From Syngnathus acus (lineage: Eukaryota; Chordata; Actinopteri; Syngnathiformes; Syngnathidae), in NCBI RefSeq assembly GCF_901709675.1, contig NC_051089.1, forward strand, positions 9,919,476 through 9,983,475: DNA of 64,000 nucleotides, in the 5' to 3' direction. Both the position numbers and the translations under genes were made by a program. The stretch's first letter is position 1. The number at the start of each line of letters is the position of its first letter. The notes beneath the pieces were generated by a model. That model saw only the letters and a list, made by a program, of their open reading frames with translations, was not told the DNA's origin and did not search any database. Shown piece after piece: positions 37,645 to 50,785 of this stretch.

Positions 37645-37930
37645 TACTGTCGCGGGGACCTGCGCACCTTTGAGCGAAACGCATATGAACGTGAACGCGC
37701 ACAAGAGCGAGCGCTCATAGATCGAGCGCGTTCTCCCCCGTCCCTTCCCAGGTCTCGCGCGCACAGGTGTCAGTTTGCTCGTTGACAGACACTTCCTCAT
37801 TCCTCATTCAAAAATGTCTGCACCCCAAGGAAAGCGACGCTAAGATCAGAGGCGCAGGGAAAGACAAAATAACCCACGGACTATTGGTGAGCGCTCAATC
37901 TAATTAACACTACTGCGCGTCCGCGCTGCC
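37645..37930 (+). promoter_or_regulatory. CpG-rich possible promoter / first exon
   Basis: Dense CpG (GCGCGCAC, CGAGCGCG, GAGCGAGCGC) stands out against AT-rich surroundings. A stretch ending ACGGACTATTG at 37886 is followed by a good donor, GTGAGCGC. It contains a short ATG frame of nine codons. This fits a non-coding first exon of a gene whose coding part lies to the right of the window, but could equally be a minus-strand promoter or an unmethylated regulatory element. No gene can be named. Confidence 0.4.
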
Positions 37931-40900
37931 ACTCACAGTGATTGCAAACAACAACAAAATCAATGAATTAATATGTTGTGATTATGAAATATTTTGTTGT
38001 GTACGAAGTTAAAGAGATAAAACGGAGAATGATTTAATTTGGTTGAATAATCTTTCACTTAATGCATGTAGTGCGAATTGGTACAAAAATCATTTCTTAT
38101 TTCATGTGTTGAAGGTTTTTCACCCGATGAATAAACTGTGTAACCACGTGTTCGAGTCAATCCCTTCTTTTCAAGTGAAGAAAGCAGTTAAAATGTGCTT
38201 GACAATTACACTGAATTTAAAAAGTCTGCACACCCCTGTCAAACTTTCATTATTACAAAAATACTCACCATTTAAAACAAGCACTCATGCCAATGACAAC
38301 GAACTAGACAACTCTATTTTTGTCATTTTGCAGAAGAGTGTGTTCACATTTTATGGCTGCAATGAAAGCTGCAAGATTTATATCTTGATTTATATGGCAG
38401 TGATCGCTTTTACCAGATACTTTTGTCAGATTTTAGTTTATTTTGAACATACATCAAATCTATCAATATTTTATGAAGGACGATGAAGTCTGGTTTTTCA
38501 GGAATTGCAGTTGGCCCAGTAGTTGTATTTAAAATGTCTTGATGTTGTTTCATTTCAATTCTTTGCTGCACAATCCACTACAATATGTAAATGCGTATGT
38601 GGAAGTGTGCTGACGTCAGTGCTGCGTTTTCTCCTGGAAACCGGTCATTTGTGATGTTCTTGTTCAGGAGTATCCTTTAACCAACTATTCCCAGCTGGAG
38701 CATTACAAATTAGCTTCCCTGCCAGTTCTATGTCATTAATACAGGGTCTAACTGGGCCAAATGGAATTAGTATCTCAGATAATACCCTGAAGTCACTTTT
38801 CCCATGTTACTGATGTCACTGAGCTATCTGCATTCACGTTGGCACTCACAACCGCTGCCAAGACAAATGTTAGACTCGGGCCTCGCTCCCTTGAAACCAG
38901 TCCGTGGTGAGTTTATAGTCTTTGAAAATCTCTGGCCTTCTTGCCCGGTGGTTCCTTAAGGGCTCTGGGAAATGTTTGGTTCCCAGACAGAAAAGAGTGA
39001 AAAGCGTCAAGCCTGAGACAGGTTTTCTAGGATTGTTGGAAGCCTTTCTAAAAGTTTCTCTCAAGAGTTGAAATCTCAGCTTCTCTTTCTAGGGGTGACC
39101 CGTATGTTCATCGAAAGTACAAGTCCGGCTTGATATCAGTGATGAATGTATATCATGTTTATATAAGTCTTTGTATTTGGAACCAGCAGCATTCATCCAA
39201 AAAGAATGTTTCTCTAGCTGTATCTGGACTTTATTTGACATGCACTGTTTTTTGTTAAGGGAGCCAATCATTATGTTATCGTGGTATAACACGCAAACCA
39301 GTGGAGGTTCTTTTTTTTTCCCATTCTACAACTCATAGTCACTAATTATGATAGTGGCTGGGTGACTGGATTTGCAAGTGTAGTTATATTTAAAATCAAG
39401 TTCAGACAGTCTGTGGGGAGAAGACAGAACAACATTTTTGCTCTGGTCCCGCCAAGAAAAATGACCGTAAATTATATTTTGGGAGTGGTGGTTGGATTTG
39501 ACGTCTGAGTTAACCAACGTAGTCGCTTTTTGCGGCATTGTCTTTTTGGAAGGAACGTGAGCAGTAAGGGCAGATGAGAGCGCTGACACAAGTGTGAATC
39601 CTGATAGGTCTGCTGACGCACATTAACTTCACAGGAACTAATGGAAGCTGTGTCAGCCAGGTGGTTTCTGCGAAACCAATGACACATGTCTCAATGAGAA
39701 CCAGGCGGCTTCATGATACTGCTGTCACAGTGAAGGGGTCCATCCAGACCATGTTTTTGGACTGTGCAATCAAGATGAAGTATTTGGGGATCGCTACATA
39801 AAGAATCCATTCCTTGGACCACGATGCTCCCAAGATGCAATGCCTATTTGCATCTCACAATTTTTCACAATGACAGGCAGGAAGACAAGCAGATTTATTG
39901 ATCAGACAGCCCATACCTATGAGTTTCACAACAGACAATAAATCCAGCCTCGAGACGGACTGTTGGATGAACATTCACAGAAAGAAACATGGACAGTGGG
40001 AAAAGGACCAAAAAAAACTGATATTTGAAAATCCTTAAATTCTAATGATGTATGACTGACACCAAGTGGAAAGAGGTTAGGGGCAGAGCATCTGTTTCAA
40101 TAAACGTGTTGAAATGTGAATTCTGTGAGTGGATAATTACGAAAGAAATCTGTACGCAGGAACTGAAAAAAAAAACAATTGCTCACACACTTGATAAAGG
40201 TTTTTAGACATTAGAGTGCAAAATCCATCAACTATATCCTAAATACCAAATTCACTGCATTAGCATGTTTTTTTCCCGTCCCGCCCAAATCACATTCCGA
40301 TTTCTTTTAAAATCGATTTAACATGCCAAAGATCCATGTCAAAGTGAGTTGAGTGCTTTGAAATGATCTTGTGGCAATATGGTGCTTACAGGAACTATGT
40401 TGATGTGAGTCGAGGAGTTTCTTTTATACATGAGTAGTGCTTTGCTATCGTCTTATGGCATCTATCGACAATATTCTTTTTTTTTAATGGGTGTGTTAGT
40501 TACTGGTGGATTTTGGCTATTCATGCCAGGTCTTGGTCATTATTTATCGCAAACAGTTAGGGAACATCGTAAATAAACTGCACATGACTCAGCAATGTGT
40601 CTAAAATTGAGACACTCTTCAGCTTGATTTGACAGTATGAGGCTACTTTAATTGAGTCACGATCATAACAGTGAGTGTCACATGTCACCCATGCCAGGAA
40701 CAGCCATGCATTAGGATTGAGGGATTCAACTATGGTCACAGTTCCAAAATGTCACCCTCTTAAAATAAGGGCGTGGGTCATATTTTGACGAATAAATAAT
40801 TTGTTGCTGTAAACATCTCAGGATCCAGGCGACCTCTGCATGGTTAAACAGATCGTTCAGGGGACAAATGAGGGAATATCCTTGAAGCGTACGCACTTGT

Positions 40901-43339
40901 GCTTTTCCCGACACGTGGCGAAAACAGTTTTGATCACGTGTTGGATCAACAACGCACTTAGATCTCTCGTGTTGTTTTATTCCCTTTTAATTTTCCAACA
41001 TCTCTGATTTTATTTTTCAAGATGGATCAGTGTCCTCATACTTTGACTTACAATTGAGCCATAGCCCGTCCCCAAAGAAGAAACACATTTTTTATTCAGC
41101 ATTAGGGGCCCCACTGTTTTGGTGTCTTCAGTCACAGAGGCGTCCTGGCACGCTTTCGGATTGATGAGTTTCTGGGGTGATTATGTAACGCAGGAATTTA
41201 GCCAGTAAACAATAAAGTGCGACTGCGCTCCATAAATATAACATATAGCTTTGTTTCCACCAAAGTCATTTTTCACGCTGCAGTACATTAAGTCACGCGT
41301 CTTCAAACTTGTTCAGCTTGAGATACAAATTCCCTCTGGAAACACCAAACAGAATAAAGTTAGGCTCGAATGAACGCCCCCTCAACCAATTTTTAACTAG
41401 AAAACTGTTACAGATGTCCGTGTGGTCGTCTCACAGAGATCACGACTAAGTATTAAATCAGAAATGGGTTCACCCAAGAAGGAAAATGATTTCCAAATGT
41501 AAATCTCAACTTGAATCAGGGTTTCAGTGAATAATGTGAGAGGACAGTGGGAACATTTCCTGGATCAGAGCAGGTTAAAATGTGAAGCAGGACACCTTAA
41601 AGTTGTCGCTTTCAAAATCAATACAATTCATGATACATCATAATTTTGCATTTCTGGAATTGTCAGCTATTAAGACTGAAACCTGGCAACCATGTCAAAG
41701 TGGAAAAGGTGAAGTCCCCCCAGTGCTGCCTGCTTCAGTGTCGATATATTCCATGTCAGCGTGTAACCTGTTTCGACCCCATCCTTTGACTGCGTGTGGC
41801 TTCATCACAGCCACACACAAGTTTCGTCGAGCATCCAAGTTTAAAAGAAGCTTCACAGCTTACGATGTTGGAAACTACCTGTACATTTTTCCAGACTCAT
41901 TAATGAGCCACATAGTGTGCGTCGACAGTGAAGTACGATGCATGAATCAACGCCATTAATAACGCTTACATTTGCTTTTTGTTTGTCTTTATGGTGGCCA
42001 ACAGACTTTGGCAGCTCTCACACGTTGGCCTTGCTAAATTGTGCTAGGGAGGGAGAGGCGGAGTCACATCAGTAGTTTGTGTATGTTTGCTTGAAAGATT
42101 TTATCACAAGCTCCAGAAGCAGATTCTGACTTGAAACATAGCGATACTTTGAAATTATGATGTGTGAAATCAATACATCATATTTTGATAGTTGAGTGCG
42201 CAGATACTAAGCCCGTGTTGACATTCTGGGAACAGAGAGAAACTCTTTAGTGACTTTTGTTTTTCTCTCTCTCTATTTCTGAATGCATGGAATAAAACAA
42301 ACATCTCCATGTGCAACTCGCCATCTCTTCCAGAGGCCAGACCACAAGACGTTGAATAATCTTGTGTCGTATCTGACATTTCAGGAAACTGATGCCAGAG
42401 ACAAATTGGATGTCCGTAAAACCACGATTCATCCATTTCAGGAAAATATTGCAAATACTTGCACGTGGCTGTGCACTCCAACTGGCTGTTAAGATAAGAT
42501 CATCTGTCTTAAGTTGTTGTGTAAAAAGGGACCATTACAGCAATGTGCCTGACAGCAGTGGAAATTTCCAAACTAAGACGTGTTGAAGTTTGTTCCCACT
42601 GGGGAGGGACTTGGTGTTTTTATGTAACAAGGTGATTTTCAAGGCTCCCCTGCATCACGGCGGGCCGCAAACCTCAAGGTCTGCAGCATCTCGTCCCTTG
42701 GAGCTTTTAGAGTAACAAGACTGGTGGAAATTCAGCACTTTGGGCTTGGAAAGGGGAACAGGGATGGTGCTATAAGCACACATCGCTGCCTCGTCCTAGC
42801 AAACACAGCTGCGTCTGCACCACAAGTTACAAATGACCCAGAATGGCCATCCTTGAAACGGTGTTAAACAAGCTTTTACGTGAAGACCCTCAAATGTAAA
42901 GTCTCCTCTTTTGTCAGCTTGTTTTGTGTTTATTGCTATATCTTTAAAATTCTTGTAAACATAGCATTCACTCAAAGCGGAGTCTGTGTCATCTCGTAAA
43001 AGGAGACTTTTGAGTTTTTATTAAGAGCATTGAGGCCATCTTGTCCCGTAAATTGCACAATAAAGCTTACTCAACAATTACTTAATTGTACTTCACGGCT
43101 TAGCTCCCCGGTGGGAGAATACTATTTGGAGCATGTTATTGTAATTTTGTTTGTCTAGCCCACCTTTTTTTGTTTTACTCTTTATGGGACTGTCTCAGAA
43201 TTTATGACAAAGGGAAGCACAAGTCGCATACCTGCCAGCAATATGGTCTTTTGCCTTTTAGTCAAAACTATCCCAAAGGAGATTTTTTTTTTTTTATGAC
43301 CAAAAACTGAAGTGTTTCTGCAGTCGGACGACACCAGCG
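37931..43339. other. Non-coding region
   Basis: AT-rich DNA without recognisable exons. Open frames at 38043-38486 and 41582-41959 have no domain, no splice support and AT-driven composition. Confidence 0.6.
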
Positions 43340-43600
43340 AGACGACTTCTGAATGGCTTTGGAGTCACCTAGACTTGAATCCAATTGAAATGCTGTGACA
43401 AAATGTCGTTCAAGCTTAGAAAGCCTCTAATGTGACTGAATTCAAACAATTATGTGAGCCAAAATATCTTTGCAATGAGGAAAACTAGTCATAGGCCGTA
43501 GCGGTAGTTTTGTTTTAATAAATGAAATAACCAAAAACTGCATTTTGTGGTATCTTTGTCTAATATTTATATTTGTTTGATGAACTTAAAGCATGGGTTC
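43340..43600 (+). mobile_element. Tc1-like transposon remnant (3' end)
   Basis: Encodes in broken frame a relic of the Tc1 motif: HLDLNPIEML followed by an in-frame stop where Trp is expected. Downstream comes the characteristic 3' flank AAACTGCATTTTGTG and TATCTTTGTCTAATATTTAT, as I recall it from fish Tc1 elements. The 5' part of the element is missing. Confidence 0.7.
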
Positions 43601-46600
43601 AAAATTACAAATAAACCAAATAAATAAATAAGCAAATGGCTAAAAATACTTGTTTTCGTGACACGTAAAGTAATATAGTTGAATGATTCATATTAAAGGA
43701 TTCATTCTTTGTAAAGTTTCACTGAGTGCAAGGCAAGGGGCAGCTCATAGCATGGCTATATTTAGTTTGAAGAAATTTCCAGTCATGAATACATAACACA
43801 AAGAAGACTGCTGTCTGTCTCCACCACTTGAGAGGCTAGTAAAAACATTTGGACACTGGACTTCATAGGCCAGACATTTTTTTTTTTTTAGAGTCGTAAG
43901 CTCCCTCTCCTCCCAACTAAACTGAACTGACTTGTATATTAAAGGATGAATATGGATGACCCCTGGAAAGGCAAACTTCCTTGGCTGTCTTAGGATCATA
44001 TGAAAGGATAAGCCCGTCACTATCTTTCAAAAGCCATTTGTGTGATCTGCCAATCATGCCTGGACAAAAGAATCAGGGATTCCTTTTTGACTGGGGACAC
44101 TGAAATTACTTACAACTAAGGATAGAGGTCGTTTTGTGAGCTGCCAATATCGTTGAAGATGTTCCCATTCAAAGTTCACGGCCTCTTCTTTCCGCTTCTC
44201 ACATCAGGGGTCACCACAATGAGTCGTGTTTTTAACTTGCATGATTTATATGGCTCAGTTTTTATGCTGACTTCTCTTCCTGATGAAACCCTCATATTTA
44301 TTTGGGCTTGGAAAAAGCACTGGGGACATCCAACGTGACGCTCAAAAATGGTACAAAAAGAAACGGCCTGCCTCTGTTTTTCATTTAACTGACAGTTACC
44401 ATTCACGTTTTTAATTTGTGGTGCCAGAGGGTTAAAGAGTATAGGCAGGAAAGAAAGACATCAAGATGATCGCAATGTTTAAACACTTTATCGTAGCACT
44501 TGACAAGAAAATTTGCTACGATGACATCAGGAGAAACCTTTGGTAAGAATCTGAACTTAGTTCAGTTCCCTCTCACTTTATTCCAAACATTAGTGTATGA
44601 ATAAAGCACGGATATTCAGTAGCAGTTTTCAGTTCGTGTTTCCATAATGTTTTGTTTTTTTTCTATTCACATGTCGTTCAAGAAAAGGATCATAAATTCA
44701 ACAAGATGATTAAGTTTGACGTTCACAATTTAGGATTCAATTACCTTTGATTTAATGATGTCAGTGTTCCCTAACTGTGTCCAAAGTCTTTCCCGGCAAA
44801 ACCTTTCCACACCGACCCAATCAGCATGACTCGTGCGTAGATGGCAACTTTTGAAGATTACACAATTATTCATGGCCAGACTTCTAAGGGACTCCACAAT
44901 TTTTGGCTGCCTCTGTGTTGAAACTCTCTGAATGATGCAGAAAATGGAACTAATGTGAGGACTTTGCATTAATTTGTGTAAAACAATGTTAACTGAGAGC
45001 AAATGTTGAGCTTTGTGTGTCCACCACTGTGCTCTCTTTGAGCTCGCCAGATCAATAGAATACCGACGCAGCGGACCTCTGGGAAAGAAACCAACACCAC
45101 AACAACAACAACAAAGCTTAAGCATAACATGTATCATGTTCTGTTTAAGAAGCCAATTAATTGTTTGGAGTGATCAAGAAAGAAGTGAGCTCAATCAGAA
45201 TGTTCCATACTGCCATCCGAGTAAGCCTTATTTGGGCAGGATGTCAGTACATTAATTGACTTAATTTGCTTAAAAAGTAGAACAATTTAAGTCTAAAATT
45301 TGACAGTTCTACACTTGCTAATTCCCCGTTAACCATAACACGCTGTCTCAAATACCATACGCTTAATAGGATTGGGTGAGGATTAGGGGCTGCTGATTGC
45401 AAGATACATTCTGATTTAGTTAAAATAAACGAGTGGAATGTCTTTGTTAGCACTGGCGGAGCTAGAGGGTGGCCATGGGGGCACTGGCCTCTTCTAAAAT
45501 ATGTTTGGACTCCTCAAGTGCCAGGCCAGATAATTGACTTGTGGGTATTTCCCGATTATTACGAGAATTTCTTTCCCCGCTTTTTTTTAAAGATCTTAAA
45601 CGCAATCAATATTAGAAACTCTGCTTCTAGTACGTGTAACCCAGTAGACGTCTTTTATAAGTTTGAGTTGCATCGCAAAATAAATGCTGTTGTAACATGG
45701 TGAAAACCGGTGCGAATAATGTAAACTTCTGCTATCAAGATAATTGAAGAGTGCATAGACTATATATGGACTCTACACAGAAAGGCCCTCACAGACATTG
45801 AATTAAACTCGGATTTTTTGGGGGTATTGTGACTTTAGTGCTAACCACTGAACTGCCACTATTTTTTAATTATCCTAAAAAAAAAGTATTTAATTGCCAG
45901 TGTGGTTCTTTAACTGCCTGTCTCCATAGCTCATCATAAACGATCAATGTTAAAATAGCGCTGTAATTTTTAATCGCTGTTATGGAAAATTCTGCATTCC
46001 CAAGGGTCAAGATCCAGAGGAAAATCTGTTAATATTTAACCCTCATCTGTCTGGGAGCTGACAGTGTAACTGAGTCATTTTCACACATCATTTGTACTCA
46101 TCTCATTCCTATTAGTGCTTATCTCAAGTAGGCTGTGTCTGAGTCACATACTACGTACGTTGTATAATAACCCATTCAATCACCCATCTGCCCCCACCCC
46201 CATAACACCTTTCCATAAAACAGAGCCTATACATAGTTGAATAAATCCATAGTATGAAGCAAGCTGTACAGTATGTGCCGGATTGGTATGCTCTCAGTGA
46301 AATGTAAACTTGGGAAGACCTACACCATCTGCGGTGGCGAGACCTTCCAATCCTGATAGTGAACCTCTTAGCTCGATGGGATTATATAATGTTATATAAC
46401 CGATTAAAACGTTATTCCACTAATTGGGTACAGGCCCGATGCTGGCGGCTCAAAGGGGAAGAGAACGCGTTTCTATTTTGCTAAGATGATTGCTGTCTTG
46501 CTTGAGTGTAGATTGTACCCACTGCTGTGAAATCAGTTTGATTTGTTACTGTGTTTTGATAAGATAGCTGTGATTAACGTGGGAAAACAAACGGATTTGA

Positions 46601-49600
46601 AATGCTTTCATACTCAACACGCATTTGCCAGCAAGTTGATAAAATAAGTGAATGCAGACCCAGTGAGATGTTGAGGCCCTTTATCCCCTTTCTGATCGGT
46701 ACTCATCACTCATGAAATGTTCCTCACTCTCAAAAGCTGTGGAAGTGAGAAACCTGTTGCAAAATCTAGCATATTTTTATTATGCTTATACATGTTTACA
46801 AGCTTTTTTGTGTTACAGAAATATATATGCATATGAAGAAATGTATCATAACCGGTTGTCGTGGGACTTTCCACGCCACAACGAAAGTGACTCACAAGTT
46901 TGCCGGATAGCCACTGATGCGATCAAAGTCTCTCAAGTTCTTAAATTGTTGGGGAGAGAGCACTCATGCCAAACACCAAAGTGCGTCACGGGGCGCTGTT
47001 TTTATAGCCAAACCCCCCAAAACGTCAAGAAACCTGAAACTGTTTAATACTACAAGCAGTGTGTATATGTCCACAAGTGAGTACTTGATAGTTCTTAGCT
47101 TTTCACATGTTTTTAGTAGTTATCCTCAAACATACACAATGTTTTTAGAAACAAATCTCTGAATTTATTCTCAAGAGTCCTCGACTGGTTATGATCGGTT
47201 CTTGGCAACCTGCCTGGCACATTATCAGCGACCCCACTCGCATTTATATTATGATCCCAAAATAAAAGAGCAGACTCAAATTGGCGAGGAAGTCAATCTA
47301 AGTGGCTTTATCTGCCTAACTGACATATGAAACTGAGGATTCTGTTATTTGAAGCTACGAGACAGCAAGGCAATGAAATGCTCATGTAAATGAAAAGTTA
47401 GAGCTGTTCGGCTTTCAGATGAAATTTCCGGATTAACCTCAATCACAACATGACCTTCTTGTTGAACTTAGATTGACCTCTACTTGCACTTGCACCTGGT
47501 TTTATACTGCCCTATACTACAATGTGAGTAGGCCGAATATATTTTTTTGCTAACTTGGAATGAGTTGCCCAATTCCTGGAATATGTGACCAGGTTGGCGC
47601 TGTGAAGGCATTCGAGGCAAAGCTGTCATTTTATACATAAAACTAATTAAAATAGCACATTCCCTAGAAAGAGCCACAGACACTTTAGCCTAGTACTATG
47701 ACCTAAGTTTAAAACAGGGATGTCCGGAAAAAGTTAATGACTTTTCCCTGCGTCACACTGTTTCTTTATCCCTATTTATTACTTGCTCCCAAATGCCTCC
47801 ATGCCTTGGCCTTACCATATCTGACCTCCATCTCTGCTCTCCTTCCCGGAAGGTGCGGTCATCTGACGCTGGTTTGCTTCTCCACCCAACACCAAACTGC
47901 GAACTTTGATGTCAGAGCTACCAGAGTTTTTGCCTCCTATTTTTACATTGAAAAAACAAAGCGCAGGTCATAGTGAAAAAGAATGGAAAACGCCTCTCCT
48001 CTGGTTCTCGCAGTCTTTGGGCGCCCTCTGCTGATGTAAGTAGTTCTTGCATGAAAGCACTCAGGAAAAAAAATATATGAAAAAGAAGAGGGTTAATGAG
48101 AGATGTTTGCATGGACAAAATGATGACCCAGTCATTTTTATGAGCCTGTTTTTGTCCTAACACAGCCCCCAACTCCCAGATGGATTTGTTACTTACTTTG
48201 CTGGGTGCCAAAAGAACGTTAGGGTCATTTTTGACATGACTGAGTCTGTACACCTCAGTGCCAGCTGGGTGGGGTAAACCACTCAGAGGAACTGGGTCAG
48301 CAGGCCAGACAGACAGATGTGAAGATTGGAATTTAGCACAACACTCCAAGACAGACCGGGTTGAACACAATATTCCAATATGACAGACAGAATGGAGACT
48401 GTTTTGTGACCACAAAAACTTCTCCGCTCTGCTTAAAATAATACTGTGTCTTCAATTTAGAACTACATGGAAAAAAATACAAAATAGGAGCATACCAACG
48501 CTTTTCTTTGTGCAAAATATGAGCAATTTGAAAAATGACCAGTTAGTAATGGATAAATGTCTTCATGGTCACCTTTCATTCTATTCACATATGGCTGAGT
48601 TTCCCATTAGTCTTATCATTTATCAAGAAGCTACAAAATTCAATTGACCTCATTCCACCAATAGGGGGAGATGCTGTTTCATGAACTCCAAGCATTTCTT
48701 CAATGCAGGCCATCCTCCTCAAGTTATTACTCGAAGGTGACATTCCTGTTTGTGCACGGTGCAGCAAGGGATAATGTCAGCTCACAGCGAGCACAGGTGA
48801 TATCACAATGTGCGAATGAGCCTCAGAAAAGGTGTGAGATTGTGGATAAACTGAGTGTGATGTTTGGAAAGGTAAGCTATCTCTGAGAACTGTGAAGGAT
48901 CGCGTTTGTCAATCTTCTGATGTTCTATATCTTCGGTGCAAAGGGTTGTTATGCATATATATGAACACAAGCACACAATCACCGAGCTAATGGTGCAATT
49001 AATTTGGCTGTGATTTGATGGGTTCCCAAGGCAATTAAGTCATTTCCAAGCCCAGCCTACAGCTAGAATTTTAATGCAACCTACACCTTCCTCATTATTG
49101 TACAACTTTATGTAAGCGGTACTTGGTGCACTGGGCCCTCTGATTCCCTCGGCTTCACAGATATCCTCAGATATAGTCAGACAGTCTTTAGGACGCACTG
49201 CTTCATATGTCTGTTTGGTGCATAGGTGATGATGATGATGATTATAAAAGTGAAGCAAAATGTGACTTTCCCCAGGAAACTGCTAGTTATTATACGGGAG
49301 GAAGAGAAAACTCATTTAAATCGAAGCACTTGGATGTCAGGGGCAATCCAAAATCCACAAATCTCTTCCCAGTTTTAATTCAAGCCTCCATCTATGTTGC
49401 TCCAAATTGCATCCAGCACTGCTTGATTGCTGCCGGATTGTGTCTCCTTAAAAGCACACTGAGGGAGCAGTCTCCCTGCACCGATGCTCATACTGTTGAT
49501 ACCTCGGGCTATAACGTATGTAAATTGCATGCTTAGTTGAGGAAAAGGAACCAGCTAGGGATTACAATTTAACTAGGAAATGTTTTCTGTGGTCAAAGAT

Positions 49601-50489
49601 CAGTGCGATTGAATTAAAAGAAATTAGAATCCATTTGCCTTGCAGTGATCTGGATTCGACGAGAGGTCCGTCGGTGAAGCTTCTTCATTTAGCAGTGAAG
49701 TGGCAACTCAGTGGTCTCATTCAACTCCAGCACTAATTAGAAGCGGGAAATAAGATTACAAGGGAAATTCAATCAGAAAATGTACATGGAGCTGAAAAGA
49801 TTAGTGTAGCTATCGATTGGGGAACCAGCAACCTATTAATGCTTTGGAAATTGACTTTGAATTTGGCCCTTTATAAGAGCTATTGGATATTGTCAGATAA
49901 AATTCCCATTTTTGGCTCACGATGTTTATCAGAATAATCTATCATCTATTCATCAATCCGTCCGTCCCTATGACATTTCTTCTCAACGGGAGGAATGGTT
50001 GACGTACATGTAGTTTATCAAATTCCCCACTAGACGACGCAAGTGTATTTGCATGAGAATGACTGGACTTGAAGATCCCCTGTGGGTTACCTTGAGGCAG
50101 GACTTGGCAGTGTAGCGTGTCACACTGAGAGCTGACAGAATACCATCGCTGAGTTCATTATGAAGCTAAATGTCATCAATATGATAAGACCAAAGACTGC
50201 ATGCTTGAATGTCTCTTTATCCAATTTAGCTAAAACCGTTTATGGTGTTATTCTTTCCTGTACAATCGATTGGAGACACAATAGTGATAAAGTGCTCAGA
50301 GAGGGAGACCTTTTAGTAACTGTGTGGCCAGTGGCTGATTAACCTTTGCTTTAGTTTTGGGATAATATATTCGACAATGTTGTAGCTCATTTCAAATGCT
50401 TCAACTGACATTTTCTCACTATGGAGACAATTTGCCTAACATATTTTCCTTCTTTTAGACTTTGTGCACCTTTTTGAACTTGATATCTA
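43601..50489. other. Non-coding region
   Basis: No exon recognised. Contains a CTCF-like 14-mer on the minus strand (48021-48034), a short GAT run near 49227, and a moderately GC-balanced stretch at 49200-49800 that reads like conserved regulatory DNA. Open frames at 44730-45137 and 47918-48415 (minus) are unsupported. Confidence 0.55.
48021..48034 (-). promoter_or_regulatory. CTCF-like motif
   Basis: On the minus strand reads TCAGCAGAGGGCGC, 13 of 14 positions of the CTCF core CCASYAGRKGGCRS. Candidate only. Confidence 0.4.
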
Positions 50490-50785
50490 GCCAACCGTGC
50501 CTTGACATAAGAGTTTAATTGGTTCATCTATCCCAATTGAAGTTAATGGCTGTTAATTCGTTCCAGCCTCTGTATAAAATAAACAACAACAGTTTTGTAA
50601 TATGTTTTATGAGGAAAATAGCAACACTATACACCATAAAGACATTCAATGACAGAGTTGAATATAATTAAATATAATAAATGAAATAATTTAAACGTCG
50701 CATTTCTCCTTCAATGCACACTGTGCTGCTCATTGTGGTATAAGCGCCTTGCCCATCTGGGGGCAGTATAAGACAGACATTTGGA
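50490..50785 (+). repeat. Dispersed repeat family, copy 3
   Basis: Blocks in the same order as 23296-23690: GAGTTTAATTGGTTC, TTAATTCGTTCCAGCC, an AT-rich middle, then CCATCTGGGGGCAGTA, followed by a similar ACATG-GA-AGGT tail. Confidence 0.6.

Noticed and set aside
38043-38486. 147-codon frame in the desert
   Set aside because: AT-driven composition, no domain, no splice or promoter evidence.
41582-41959. 125-codon frame in the desert
   Set aside because: No recognisable similarity and no supporting signals.
47918-48415. 165-codon minus-strand frame
   Set aside because: No domain or transcript signals; it overlaps a CTCF-like motif and simple sequence.
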